Shown in pieces: positions 1-6,691 of a stretch of DNA of 12,110 nucleotides. This stretch comes from Rhodospirillaceae bacterium (lineage in GTDB: Bacteria; Pseudomonadota; Alphaproteobacteria; DSM-16000; Inquilinaceae). Every line of letters begins with the position of its first letter. Positions within the stretch are counted from its first letter, which is position 1. The position numbers were made by a program, and so were the translations under genes. The notes beneath the pieces are model-generated. The model made no database searches. It saw nothing but the letters and a program-made list of their open reading frames with translations, and was not told where the DNA came from. The DNA lies in NCBI GenBank assembly GCA_020425485.1, contig JAGQRL010000045.1, positions 1-12,110 of the forward strand, written 5' to 3'.

Positions 1-488
1 TGAAGGAGCGCAAGGATCGCGTCGAGGACGCGATGCACGCCACCCGCGCTGCGGTCGAGGAAGGCATCGTGGCCGGCGGCGGCGTTGCCCTGCTGTACTC
101 CGAGCACGCGCTCGACAAGCTGACCCCGGTCAACGACGACCAGCGGGCGGGCATCGACATCGTCCGTCGCGCCCTGCAGGCGCCGGTGCGGCAGATTGCC
201 CAGAACGCCGGTGTGGAAGGCTCCGTCGTGGTCGGCAAGCTGCGCGAAGGCGGCGACGTCAACCAGGGCTTCAACGCCCAGACCGGCGAGTTCGTCGACA
301 TGTTCAAGGCCGGCGTGATCGACCCGACCAAGGTCGTGCGCGCTGCCCTGCAGGACGCCGCTTCGGTGGCCGCCCTGCTGGTCACCACCGAGGCCATGGT
401 TGCCGAGCGTCCTGAGAAGAAGGACGGCCACGGCATGCCTCCGGGCGGCATGGGTGGCATGGGCGGCATGGACGGCATGGACTTCTAA
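1..488 (+). CDS. groL: Chaperonin GroEL (60 kDa), 3' part, 5' end outside window
   Basis: ATP-driven protein-folding chamber that works with GroES in the cytoplasm. The reading frame is open from base 3, so only the last ~161 residues of a protein normally about 545 aa long are present. Visible landmarks are RVEDAMHATRAAVEEG, where the Asp at bases 27-29 matches the catalytic D398 of E. coli GroEL; the equatorial-domain AGGG loop; and GVIDPTKVVRAAL, which carries the nucleotide-contacting Asp equivalent to D495. The protein ends in the Gly-Gly-Met repeat tail (GGMGGMGGMDGMDF) that points into the folding cavity. A strong intrinsic terminator follows 46 bases after the stop. groES would be expected upstream, outside the window. 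The identification is secure; the missing 5' end reflects the window edge, not gene damage. Confidence 0.98.
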   Translation, partial: KERKDRVEDAMHATRAAVEEGIVAGGGVALLYSEHALDKLTPVNDDQRAGIDIVRRALQAPVRQIAQNAGVEGSVVVGKLREGGDVNQGFNAQTGEFVDMFKAGVIDPTKVVRAALQDAASVAALLVTTEAMVAERPEKKDGHGMPPGGMGGMGGMDGMDF

Positions 489-533
489 GCCGGCCACTGC
501 CGGGCGGTCGCTTGCGGCCGCCGAGCATTCGGG

Positions 534-563
534 AAAGGGCGCCCCCTCGCGGGCGCCCTTTTT
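534..563 (+). terminator. Intrinsic terminator of groEL
   Basis: An 11-bp perfect inverted repeat (AAAGGGCGCCC at 534-544 and GGGCGCCCTTT at 551-561) encloses a 6-base loop. The 3' arm runs into a five-T stretch at 559-563. It lies 46 bases after the groEL stop codon, which is the usual position for a Rho-independent terminator, so groEL should not read through into the Tad-like operon. Confidence 0.9.
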
Positions 564-592
564 CGTCGGCAGGGTGCCGCAGCGGCGCGACG

Positions 593-634
593 GCGGCGCG
601 ACAGGGGGCGACAGCGGCGCGACAGGGGGCGACA
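593..634. repeat. Two perfect tandem copies of a 21-base unit
   Basis: The unit GCGGCGCGACAGGGGGCGACA occurs at 593-613 and again exactly at 614-634. A partial third copy (GCGGCGCGAC) precedes it at 582-591. It sits directly behind the groEL terminator in a stretch without a gene. It is very G-rich on the + strand, with two runs of five G. No function can be assigned; replication slippage is the simplest origin. Confidence 0.85.
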
Positions 635-960
635 CCGCAACAGAACCGGGCCCGCTCATATTCGCTAGGATTACACAAAGAATTGTTCGAATGTTTTCTT
701 AAATACTCTCAAACGAACACGCCGCGTTGCTTTTTCTTAGCGCTGTGATATTTTCAGTTGGTGGCATTCTGATCGGCTCCGGCGCAGTCGCCGGAGGTGC
801 CAGTCCACCCGGCGTTTCGGCGATGCATCCGCAACCAGCGGGAACGACAGTGGCGGCCGGCGATCCAACCGGGCGTTTTGCAAAACCTTAACGTTGACAT
901 ATTAAAGTGGCTGTGTCCGGCCGGTGGGCGGCAAGAATGGATGTGGAAGGATCCCATGTC
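635..960. other. Intergenic region upstream of the Tad-like operon
   Basis: No convincing gene is present. Bases ~655-760 form an AT-rich patch unlike the GC-rich surroundings, with a 6-bp inverted repeat TGTTCG (684-689) / CGAACA (714-719). A weak sigma70-like pair, TTGCTT (727-732) and TATTTT (749-754), lies 16 bases apart. Nearer the operon is a perfect 12-base palindrome, annotated separately with a candidate promoter. The possible GTG start at 907 lacks a ribosome-binding site. Confidence 0.6.
875..905 (+). promoter_or_regulatory. Candidate promoter with overlapping palindrome, Tad-like operon
   Basis: A perfect 12-base palindrome GTTTTGCAAAAC (875-886) overlaps a possible -35 element TTGCAA (878-883). 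This is followed after 16 bases by TATTAA (900-905), a 4/6 match to the -10 consensus. Transcription would begin near 912, giving a leader of about 50 bases to the ATG at 961. A palindrome over a -35 box is a typical operator arrangement, but no regulator is identified. TTGACA at 894-899 looks like a -35 box but has no matching -10 downstream. Confidence 0.35.
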
Positions 961-2961
961 ATGTGGCTGGCTTCTGCGCTGAAGGTCGCAACGGCGCGAT
1001 TTGTCCGCGACGATCGCGGCAATGTCTTTGTCCTGTTCGCCTTTGCCCTGATCGCCCTGTTGGCGGCGATCGGCTTGGCCGTGGACGGGTCGCGCGGCTT
1101 CACCGTCCGCTCCGAACTGCGCAGCGCGCTGGATGCGGCCGGCCTGGCCGTGGCGCGCGAATACAGCAACCAGCTCAACCTGCTGTCGGGCACCCGCCCG
1201 GTCCGCTCCGACTACGGCAGCGATGCCGACTACGAAGCCGCCCTGGATACGTATTTCGCCCCGCTGGAAGCGTGGACGGCCGAATACGTCAACGAATACC
1301 TGGCCGCCAATTTCGATGAGGGCTTCTTCTCCTCCAGCACCGTGACGTCCGACACCACCGTGGTCGACATCTTCGCCGACGAAGACGACACCGGGCAGTT
1401 GGACATCACCGCCCGCACCGTGATGCCCACCTATCTGCTGGGCCTGGTGCAGGTGGACGAGATCGAGGTGGAAGTCAGCGGCTCGTACACCATCGGCGGC
1501 GTCGGCGGCACCGTGGAGGTGGCCCTGGTGCTGGACAACTCCGGCTCGGTGGCATGGGCGGACGTGCGCGGCCCGCTGGTCGCCGCGGTGCACAGCATGA
1601 TGGACGAGCTGATCCCCTGCGCCGACGGCGAGACCAACTGCTCCAACGACAACGTGTTCGTCTCCCTGGTGCCGTTCCGCGCCCATATCCGGCTGCCCAA
1701 CGCGTCGTATGTGGACAGCTGGAACGTGGTGATGAACAGCGGCGGCAGCGCCCGCGGGGCCTGCATCGACCCGCGCTATTCGCCCATCACCGACACCAAC
1801 AACAACCAGATCCACGATCCCTACGAGACCGTCGACCTGTGCGGCGACGGCACCGACCGCGGCTTGATGGAGACCTGCGTGGTCGGCCGCGAGCAGGGCT
1901 TCTTCGACTATTACCTGACCAACAGCGGCCTCGATCACACCGGCTTCGGCAACCTCTATGCCGCGGTCATGAGCCGCACCTCCACCTCGGCACCGGGCTA
2001 CGCCTCCCGCGCGCTGCTGCCGTACCTGATGCAGGATCTGCCGAGCGCCCAGGGCGGCTTGGACCGGGCCGTCTGGCCGGCGGCCTCGCTGGACTACTAC
2101 TACCTCTCCCACCTCGACGACGCGCCGCCGTCCGACGGATCGTCGACGTTGGCGCCGCCGCGCTTCCGCCAGTACAACGGCTACCTGCGGGCGTCGGGCT
2201 CGGCGAACTACACGTCGGCGGAATGGATCTACCAGCTGGAGCGGTACCGTTCGGCAGGCGACACCAACCGCTATGGCCATGACGGCAACTCCTGCAGCGC
2301 CAACGAAATCGTCGGTCCCACCCACTTCCGCGACGAAGTGGAAGGCGAGGTGGACGAATGGGTGGCCGCGGGCGGTACCAGCATGGACACCGGCATGGCC
2401 TGGGGCTGGCGCACGGTGTCGCCGCGCTGGCAAGGCTACTGGGGCATCGGCAGCGATCTGCCGCGGGAATATGACGACGCCGGCAACACCAAGGCCGTGG
2501 TGCTGGTGACGGACTCCGTCGCCGCCCAGGTCGGCCGCAACGTCGCCATGTCCTGCCCCATCGACCGCGCCGACTTCTCCGGCCGCACCGGCATCAACTG
2601 CAGCAACCAGTACCCCTATAACGACGAGAACACGGTCAGCGACAGCGAGCGGATGTCCCGCTACACCCAGTACCACCGCCACGAGGTGAACATGCTGCTG
2701 GTGTGCGAACAGATGCGCGAGGTGGGCATCGAGGTGACCGTGGTCTACCTGCTGGCCGACCCCAGCGGCTCCGACTTTGCCGAGCTGAGCGGCCTGCAGG
2801 AAGAGGCGGCCCCCATCTACGAAGCCTGCGCCACGCAGCCGGGCGATCCCGGCTACCGCGACGGCCAGCAGTACTACTTCGAAGTCAACAACGAGGCGGA
2901 ACTGACCGACGTGTTCGCCAGCATCGGTCAGAGCCTGTCGGCGCTGAGGATCGCGCAATGA
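961..2961 (+). CDS. TadG-like pilus-assembly protein with von Willebrand factor A domain
   Basis: Membrane-anchored periplasmic protein of the Tad/Flp pilus type, 666 aa from this start. Residues 13-45 hold the Tad N-terminal signature: RDDRGNV, then one membrane segment (about 22-42). The prepilin-like site would be G20|N21, with Leu instead of Glu at +5, as is common in TadG-like proteins. A vWA domain begins near residue 186 with the metal-site motif DNSGS (192-196). The likely metal-site Thr lies in GGTSMDTG (~471), and VLVTDS is near 513-519. About 275 residues with several Cys pairs separate these parts, consistent with an oxidising periplasm. Start choice: ATG 961 has GGAAGG at 945-950; the in-frame GTG 907 and ATG 937 extend the frame but lack a good ribosome-binding site. 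The stop overlaps the next start (ATGA), so translation is probably coupled. The family assignment is good; the exact role is inferred. Confidence 0.85.
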   Translation: MWLASALKVATARFVRDDRGNVFVLFAFALIALLAAIGLAVDGSRGFTVRSELRSALDAAGLAVAREYSNQLNLLSGTRPVRSDYGSDADYEAALDTYFAPLEAWTAEYVNEYLAANFDEGFFSSSTVTSDTTVVDIFADEDDTGQLDITARTVMPTYLLGLVQVDEIEVEVSGSYTIGGVGGTVEVALVLDNSGSVAWADVRGPLVAAVHSMMDELIPCADGETNCSNDNVFVSLVPFRAHIRLPNASYVDSWNVVMNSGGSARGACIDPRYSPITDTNNNQIHDPYETVDLCGDGTDRGLMETCVVGREQGFFDYYLTNSGLDHTGFGNLYAAVMSRTSTSAPGYASRALLPYLMQDLPSAQGGLDRAVWPAASLDYYYLSHLDDAPPSDGSSTLAPPRFRQYNGYLRASGSANYTSAEWIYQLERYRSAGDTNRYGHDGNSCSANEIVGPTHFRDEVEGEVDEWVAAGGTSMDTGMAWGWRTVSPRWQGYWGIGSDLPREYDDAGNTKAVVLVTDSVAAQVGRNVAMSCPIDRADFSGRTGINCSNQYPYNDENTVSDSERMSRYTQYHRHEVNMLLVCEQMREVGIEVTVVYLLADPSGSDFAELSGLQEEAAPIYEACATQPGDPGYRDGQQYYFEVNNEAELTDVFASIGQSLSALRIAQ

Positions 2962-3608
2962 GGCACCGCATGGCAAAACTGGGCCGCCTGTCCGCCATCC
3001 GGCATGGCCGCGCCTTCGCCCGCGACGAGCGGGCGGGCGTGCTCATCGAATTCGGCATCATCGCCCCGGTGCTGTTCGCCCTGCTGCTCGGCATCTTCGA
3101 TATCGCGCTGGCCTATTTCACCCAGGTCAGCATCGAACACAGCGCCAGCGAAACCGCCCGCGTGGTCCGCGTCGGCACGATGGAAACAGCACTCGCCGCC
3201 AACAGCGACGACGAGGTCGACATGACCACGCTGGTGCGCGACGTGTTCTGCGCCAATGCGCCCCTGGTGCTGAACTGCACCGAAGGCGGCACGCCGGACG
3301 AGCGCCTGGGCCTCTGCGTCCTTTCCTCCAACAGCCTGTCGACGCTGAACACGCAGATCCAGGGCCTGGTCTTCGATGACCCGACCTTGGCGGCAAGCCG
3401 TGCGTGCACCGGCGACATCGACGATACCGACGACAACCCGGTGGAGCGCGCGCACACCAGCGCCAACGACTACGTGGCCATGCGCATCCTCTACCGGCAC
3501 ACCTTCTTCACGCCGTTCCTCGGCTTTCTGGTGGCGAATTCCGGGACGCTGAGTTCCAACGAGGTGATCCTCAGCTACACCTACGTCTACCGGAACGAGC
3601 CGTCATGA
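2958..3608 (+). CDS. TadE-like pseudopilin (first of two)
   Basis: Small envelope protein of the TadE family, 216 aa, predicted to be a minor pseudopilin anchored in the inner membrane with its C-terminal part in the periplasm. The N-terminal region is basic, then ERAGVLIEFGIIAPVLFALL carries the signature: a hydrophobic segment (~28-53) with Glu31-Phe32. Aligning Glu31 as +5 puts the prepilin cleavage after Ala26, where Gly is more usual. The C-terminal half contains four spaced Cys (in FCANAPLVLNC, LCVLSS and ACTGD) that could form disulfides. The ATG overlaps the stop of the vWA gene and its own stop overlaps the start of the next gene, so the three are one operon. A longer in-frame extension upstream lies inside the vWA gene and is rejected as a start. 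Confidence 0.85.
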   Translation: MRHRMAKLGRLSAIRHGRAFARDERAGVLIEFGIIAPVLFALLLGIFDIALAYFTQVSIEHSASETARVVRVGTMETALAANSDDEVDMTTLVRDVFCANAPLVLNCTEGGTPDERLGLCVLSSNSLSTLNTQIQGLVFDDPTLAASRACTGDIDDTDDNPVERAHTSANDYVAMRILYRHTFFTPFLGFLVANSGTLSSNEVILSYTYVYRNEPS

Positions 3609-4402
3609 TCGTGCGCGCGCCCAGGCCATCTAGACGTTTCGCCGCCGGCGCCCGGCGCCTTGCCGGCTGGCGGCCGCTTGGCCGCTTCTGGCGCGACGAC
3701 AGCGGCACCCCGGCCATCGAGTTCGCCTTCGTGCTGCCGATCCTGGTGATGATGCTGCTGTTGTCGGTGGAGATCACCAATGCGCTGCAGACGGTGCGCC
3801 GCGGCACCGCCGCCGCCACCGTGATTGCCGACCTGGTGAGCCGCGAGGTCGAGATCCCGCCGGACGGCAGCCCGACCTTCGCCTCCTATGTCGACGAACT
3901 GGATCAGGTGGCCGACGAGCTGTTCACGCCGTTCAACGTGCCGATCTCCTTCTCCATCGCCCATGTCTACTACACCACATCGGGGAACTACCGGCTCGGC
4001 AACGCCGCCACCTGGCAGTACACCCACAACTCGCCCGATGCGTGCGAAGGCGAGAGCATCGACATCACCAACTTCACCTCCGACGATCAGGTGCACCAGG
4101 TGGCGCCGGAATTCCGCCAGGTGAACAGCAACAACGGCACGCCGTCGGACACCTCCGACGACTATGCGGTGCGCGATGCCCTGACCAACTCGGACGGTGC
4201 CGTGGTGGTGGTGCGCCTGACCTACTGCTACCAGCCGCTGCTGTTCGGCGTGCTGGCCGATGTCGTCGGCCCGCGCGAGGTGGTGGCCTCCTTCGCGCCG
4301 CGCAACACCCGCTGCATTCCCGCCGATGGCGCCGTGGCCGGCAGCGGGGGCAGCACGTCGGATTGCTCGGCGATGGAGTCCTACTCCGATCCCAGCTCCT
4401 GA
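3605..4402 (+). CDS. TadE-like pseudopilin (second of two)
   Basis: Second TadE/TadF-type protein, 265 aa. A basic N-terminus of about 33 residues is followed by DDSGTPAIEFAFVLPILVMM. This is a near-ideal prepilin site, Gly34|Thr35 with Glu39 at +5, and starts a membrane segment (~38-60). The remainder is presumably periplasmic and rich in Asp, Ser, Thr and Tyr, with Cys in DACEG, LTYCYQ, TRCIP and SDCSA. The ATGA overlap with the preceding gene implies translational coupling. TadE, TadF and TadG-like proteins are typically matured by a TadV-type peptidase and help assemble Flp pili, but that machinery is not within this window. It shares little sequence with its upstream neighbour beyond the N-terminal motif, so the pair is not a recent duplication. 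Confidence 0.83.
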   Translation: MIVRAPRPSRRFAAGARRLAGWRPLGRFWRDDSGTPAIEFAFVLPILVMMLLLSVEITNALQTVRRGTAAATVIADLVSREVEIPPDGSPTFASYVDELDQVADELFTPFNVPISFSIAHVYYTTSGNYRLGNAATWQYTHNSPDACEGESIDITNFTSDDQVHQVAPEFRQVNSNNGTPSDTSDDYAVRDALTNSDGAVVVVRLTYCYQPLLFGVLADVVGPREVVASFAPRNTRCIPADGAVAGSGGSTSDCSAMESYSDPSS

Positions 4403-4695
4403 TCCGGCGCGCCCGTTTCCGGCGCCCCGGCAGGCCCTCACCAGCCTTGCGAAACGCCGGTCGCGACCCCGGTTTCGCGGCTGTTTCGGCATGCGCCGAC
4501 ACCCCTTGAAATCCCGCCCCGTCAACACGTTATAGGGGATCGGAACGCCCGAAATGGGGTTCGATGGAAAGCGACTGATCCGGCATGTGATTGCAGGGTG
4601 GTGACGGTTGGCCGAGGAGCGGGGGCCGTCTGATGTCGTTTCTCGGGGTGCGTCGTCACCCGGCCGGACGGGGCTGCCGCCGGCTTCGGATCGTC
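4403..4695. other. Intergenic region and distal leader before the hsp20 cluster
   Basis: No gene is recognisable here. Just after the Tad-like operon, GCGAAAC (4449-4455) and GTTTCGC (4472-4478) form a 7-bp inverted repeat with a 16-base loop. It lacks a T-run, so it is only a possible terminator. After the candidate promoter, the leader has a small hairpin GGGTG (4646-4650) / CACCC (4657-4661) and is otherwise GC-rich. Confidence 0.5.
4505..4536 (+). promoter_or_regulatory. Candidate heat-shock promoter for the hsp20 cluster
   Basis: CTTGAAA at 4505-4511 is an exact match to the RpoH (sigma32) -35 consensus. An AT-rich element GTTATAGG lies at 4529-4536, where a -10 is expected. The spacing (17 bases between TTGAAA and GTTATA) suits a promoter, but the -10 is a poor match to both the RpoH and the housekeeping consensus. 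If it is used, transcription starts near 4541 and the first hsp20 gene has an unusually long leader of ~260 bases. Confidence 0.4.
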
Positions 4696-4801
4696 GTGTC
4701 TTCTGTCTCCCCGCGGGCTGCCCGCGGCTGCGGCCACCGTCGCCAGGACGGCAGGTCGGGCCGCCAGGTATCGACCTGACGAGACAGAGGAGACACCGAT
4801 G
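4696..4801 (+). promoter_or_regulatory. Candidate RNA thermometer masking the first hsp20 ribosome-binding site
   Basis: The leader segment 4696-4709 pairs perfectly with the ribosome-binding region 4781-4796. GTGTCT (4696-4701) pairs with AGACAC (4791-4796), and TCTGTCTC (4702-4709) pairs with GAGACAGA (4781-4788). Only G4789-G4790, the core of the Shine-Dalgarno AGAGGAGA, is left as a bulge. Three hairpins fill the enclosed loop: CCGCGGG/CCCGCGG (4711-4727), CCGTC/GACGG (4737-4751) and CAGGT/ACCTG (4765-4778). ROSE-type thermometers are well known upstream of alphaproteobacterial hsp20 genes. They also have several stem-loops and an imperfect, bulged helix at the Shine-Dalgarno sequence. 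The architecture here is similar, but I do not see the exact ROSE anti-Shine-Dalgarno motif. The pairing is read directly; temperature sensing is inference. Confidence 0.55.
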
Positions 4802-5230
4802 CTTCATCCATCTTCCATGTTTGCCGGGCGCGATCCGTTCGCCTTGATGCGGCGGATGGGCGGGGAGTTCGACCGTGCCCTCCCCGGCCCGGCAGCCGCC
4901 CAGGGCTACCCGGCGGTGAACATCTGGCAGGGCAGCGAGGCGGTGGCGGTAACCGCCGAACTGCCCGGCGTGGCGCCGGACGAGATCGACATTTCCGTGA
5001 AGGACACGCTGCTGACGATCGCCGGCCGGCGCACGGCACCGGAGGCCGGATCTGAGGCGGTGTGGCATCGCCGCGAGCGGGCCTTCGGCACCTTCAGCCG
5101 GTCGGTGCGCCTGCCCTTCCGCGTCGACCCCGACAAGGTCGAAGCGCGGGTGGAACACGGCGTGCTGCGCATCGTCGCTTACCGCCGCAGCGAAGACATG
5201 CCGCGCCGCATCGACGTCAAGCCAGCCTGA
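4799..5230 (+). CDS. Small heat-shock protein, Hsp20/alpha-crystallin family (first)
   Basis: ATP-independent holdase chaperone of the cytoplasm, 143 aa. A short N-terminal arm (~1-37, with GRDPFALMRRMGGEFD) precedes the alpha-crystallin domain from PAVNIW (~39). AELPGVAPDEIDISVKD and the conserved GVLRI strand near residue 121 follow. The C-terminal tail has RRIDV, the Ile-x-Val anchor that docks neighbouring subunits. Shine-Dalgarno AGAGGAGA lies 6 bases before the ATG and is predicted to be masked in a leader helix. It is first of three tandem Hsp20 genes, with the second starting 16 bases after its stop. Identification is by motif and length, which are typical of the family. Confidence 0.95.
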   Translation: MLHPSSMFAGRDPFALMRRMGGEFDRALPGPAAAQGYPAVNIWQGSEAVAVTAELPGVAPDEIDISVKDTLLTIAGRRTAPEAGSEAVWHRRERAFGTFSRSVRLPFRVDPDKVEARVEHGVLRIVAYRRSEDMPRRIDVKPA

Positions 5231-5246
5231 CAGGAGGACGCAACCC

Positions 5247-5651
5247 ATGACCGATGTTGCCACTGCTGCCCGCAGCGGGCAGCCCGAAGCCGCCCAGGGG
5301 GCGGAAAGCGCCCGCGGCGTGCGCATCTACCGTCCGCTCACCGACATCGTGGAGGCCGCCGACGGCGTGACCATCATGCTGGAAATGCCCGGCGTGGCAC
5401 CGGGCGACGTGGAGATCGAGCTGGAGCAGCGGGTGCTGACCATCCGCGGCCGGGCCGCGGTGCCGGCCCCGGAAAGCTTCAAGCTGGCCTACGCCGAATA
5501 TGGCGAAGGCGACTACGAGCGCGCCTTCACCCTGTCGGAGGAGTTCGACCAGGCAAACATCGCGGCTGAGATGCACGGCGGCGTTCTCACGGTGAAGCTG
5601 CCGCGCGCCGAAGCCGCCAAACCGCGGCGCATCGCCGTGACGGCCGGCTGA
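5247..5651 (+). CDS. Small heat-shock protein, Hsp20/alpha-crystallin family (second)
   Basis: Second Hsp20 paralogue, 134 aa. The N-terminal arm is short and Ala/Gly-rich (~1-28) without an obvious amphipathic helix. The alpha-crystallin domain starts near YRPLTDIVEAADGV and contains LEMPGVAPGDVEIELEQ and GGVLTVKLP. It ends with RRIAVTAG, again an Ile-x-Val anchor. The Shine-Dalgarno AGGAGG (5232-5237) is 9 bases from the ATG and looks exposed, unlike that of the first gene. The form with a tyrosine-rich middle (KLAYAEYGEGDYERAF) resembles the class B type that forms mixed oligomers with a class A partner, but that pairing is inferred. It is co-transcribed with the flanking paralogues by spacing. 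Confidence 0.95.
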   Translation: MTDVATAARSGQPEAAQGAESARGVRIYRPLTDIVEAADGVTIMLEMPGVAPGDVEIELEQRVLTIRGRAAVPAPESFKLAYAEYGEGDYERAFTLSEEFDQANIAAEMHGGVLTVKLPRAEAAKPRRIAVTAG

Positions 5652-5674
5652 GGCCGCAGCGAGTGCCGCAGACC

Positions 5675-5696
5675 CGTGAACTCGGCGTGAACTCGG
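5675..5696 (+). repeat. 11-base perfect tandem duplication before the third hsp20
   Basis: CGTGAACTCGG is repeated back to back at 5675-5685 and 5686-5696. The last two bases of the second copy form the start of the Shine-Dalgarno GGAGGAGGA (5695-5703) of the third hsp20 gene. It is probably a slippage duplication; it moves the ribosome-binding site away from the previous stop codon. Confidence 0.8.
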
Positions 5697-5709
5697 AGGA
5701 GGATTGGAA

Positions 5710-6213
5710 ATGCAGATCAAAGACCTGATCCCCTGGGCGCGGAAGGACGCCGCGCCGCAGACCAAGACCGAGGACGATCACCCCATCGCCACGCTCCAAC
5801 GCGACATGAACCGCGTGTTCGACACCTTCTGGAACCGCTTCGAGCAGTCCTTCGGCGGGCTCGACCTGCCGTTCGGCGGCGCGGCCGCCCGCTCCGATGT
5901 GGTGGAAACCGCCGACGGGGTGGAGGTGTCCATCGAACTGCCGGGCATGGAGCAGAAAGACATCGAGGTGTCGCTGACCGACGATGCGCTCACCATCAAG
6001 GGCGAAAAGAAGGTGGAGCGGCAGGAGGAGAAGAAGGGCTACTACATGTCCGAACGCTCCTACGGCTCGGTGCACCGCATGATCCCGCTGCCGCCGGGCG
6101 CCGACACCGCCAAGGCCGAGGCCACCTTCAAGGACGGCGTGCTGACGGTGAAGATGCCGCAGACCGCCGAAGCCAAGGCCAAGGTGAAGAAGATCGACGT
6201 GAAGGCGGCCTAG
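5710..6213 (+). CDS. Small heat-shock protein, Hsp20/alpha-crystallin family (third)
   Basis: Third Hsp20 paralogue, 167 aa, the largest and closest to the common bacterial Hsp20 form. The N-terminal arm has an amphipathic, aromatic stretch (LQRDMNRVFDTFWNRFEQSF, ~29-48) typical of oligomer-forming Hsp20. The alpha-crystallin domain runs from SDVVETADGVEVSIELPGM to FKDGVLTVKMP, with the loop GEKKVERQEEKKGYYMSERS between. The C-terminal KKIDVKAA supplies the Ile-x-Val anchor. Start choice: ATG 5710 is 6 bases after GGAGGAGGA. The in-frame TTG at 5704 touches that site and is too close to use. The gap to the previous gene is 58 bases, and the cluster ends in a strong hairpin 20 bases after the stop. 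Confidence 0.95.
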   Translation: MQIKDLIPWARKDAAPQTKTEDDHPIATLQRDMNRVFDTFWNRFEQSFGGLDLPFGGAAARSDVVETADGVEVSIELPGMEQKDIEVSLTDDALTIKGEKKVERQEEKKGYYMSERSYGSVHRMIPLPPGADTAKAEATFKDGVLTVKMPQTAEAKAKVKKIDVKAA

Positions 6214-6233
6214 AGCCGGATCGCAGGACGGCC

Positions 6234-6265
6234 GGAGGCGGGCGCAAGCCCGCCTCCTGGCATTT
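6234..6265 (+). terminator. Hairpin terminator of the hsp20 cluster
   Basis: A 10-bp perfect stem (GGAGGCGGGC 6234-6243 with GCCCGCCTCC 6248-6257) is closed by a GCAA tetraloop of the stable GNRA class. The T-run after it is short (TTT at 6263-6265), so termination may be imperfect or helped by Rho. The position, 20 bases after the third hsp20 stop, supports a role as transcript end or RNA stabiliser. Confidence 0.7.
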
Positions 6266-6691
6266 GCGGCCGGCGCCTTCCTGGCGCTGGCGCTGTCAGG
6301 CCGGCCCGATGAACGTCCGGCCGGTCGGTAAAACCATGTGAAGGCGCTGGCCAGGGCCAATCGACGGGCCGGGAAACACCGCCCTTTCCTTCAGCATCCC
6401 TGTTTGACGGCCGCCCCTGTGCTTTCCTCCAGGTGATGGAAAGAAACGATATTTCGACAAAGCCTCCGGTGGACCCAGGCAATTTAAGCAAGATGACCCA
6501 TCGTCTGTCGCCCCTCTTTGCGGCATCTTGTCGCCACGCCAGTGGATCTTCTGCAATTCAATGCCCTGCGCCGCCTCGCAATATTCTACATATTTTAGGA
6601 AATCCCACGATTGTACGTCCGCCAGCAGGCGCATCGAACCTGCAAATCAGACTGAAACTGGATTTCCCGGCAGCCAAGAGCGCAAATATAA
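6266..6691. other. Intergenic region upstream of the histidine kinase gene
   Basis: No convincing gene is present; short open frames here have no ribosome-binding site or recognisable product. Base composition becomes AT-richer from about 6420, with TATTCT (6582-6587) and TATTTT (6591-6596) as possible -10 elements but no well-placed -35 partner. A small hairpin CGCC/GGCG lies at 6620-6631. The promoter of the kinase gene is probably here but cannot be fixed by eye. Confidence 0.5.

Noticed and set aside
593..634. The 21-base repeat as the start of a CRISPR array
   Set aside because: The copies are directly adjacent with no spacers and there are only two.
894..899. TTGACA as a consensus -35 box
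   Set aside because: No acceptable -10 element lies 15-19 bases downstream; the sequence there is GC-rich.
888..905. TTAA ... TTAA pair resembling a CtrA site
   Set aside because: The half-sites are 10 bases apart, not the 7 of the CtrA consensus TTAA-N7-TTAA.
754..2976. A 740-codon open frame on the minus strand opposite the vWA gene
   Set aside because: It mirrors a well-supported gene, is dominated by Ala, Val, Gly, His and Arg as expected for antisense of GC-rich codons, and has no recognisable domain.
3587..5326. A 579-codon minus-strand open frame spanning a TadE-like gene and the first hsp20
   Set aside because: It crosses two real genes and the non-coding leader, with low-complexity antisense composition and no motif.
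5704..5709. TTG at 5704 as start of the third hsp20
   Set aside because: It directly follows the Shine-Dalgarno sequence with no spacing, whereas ATG 5710 is spaced correctly.
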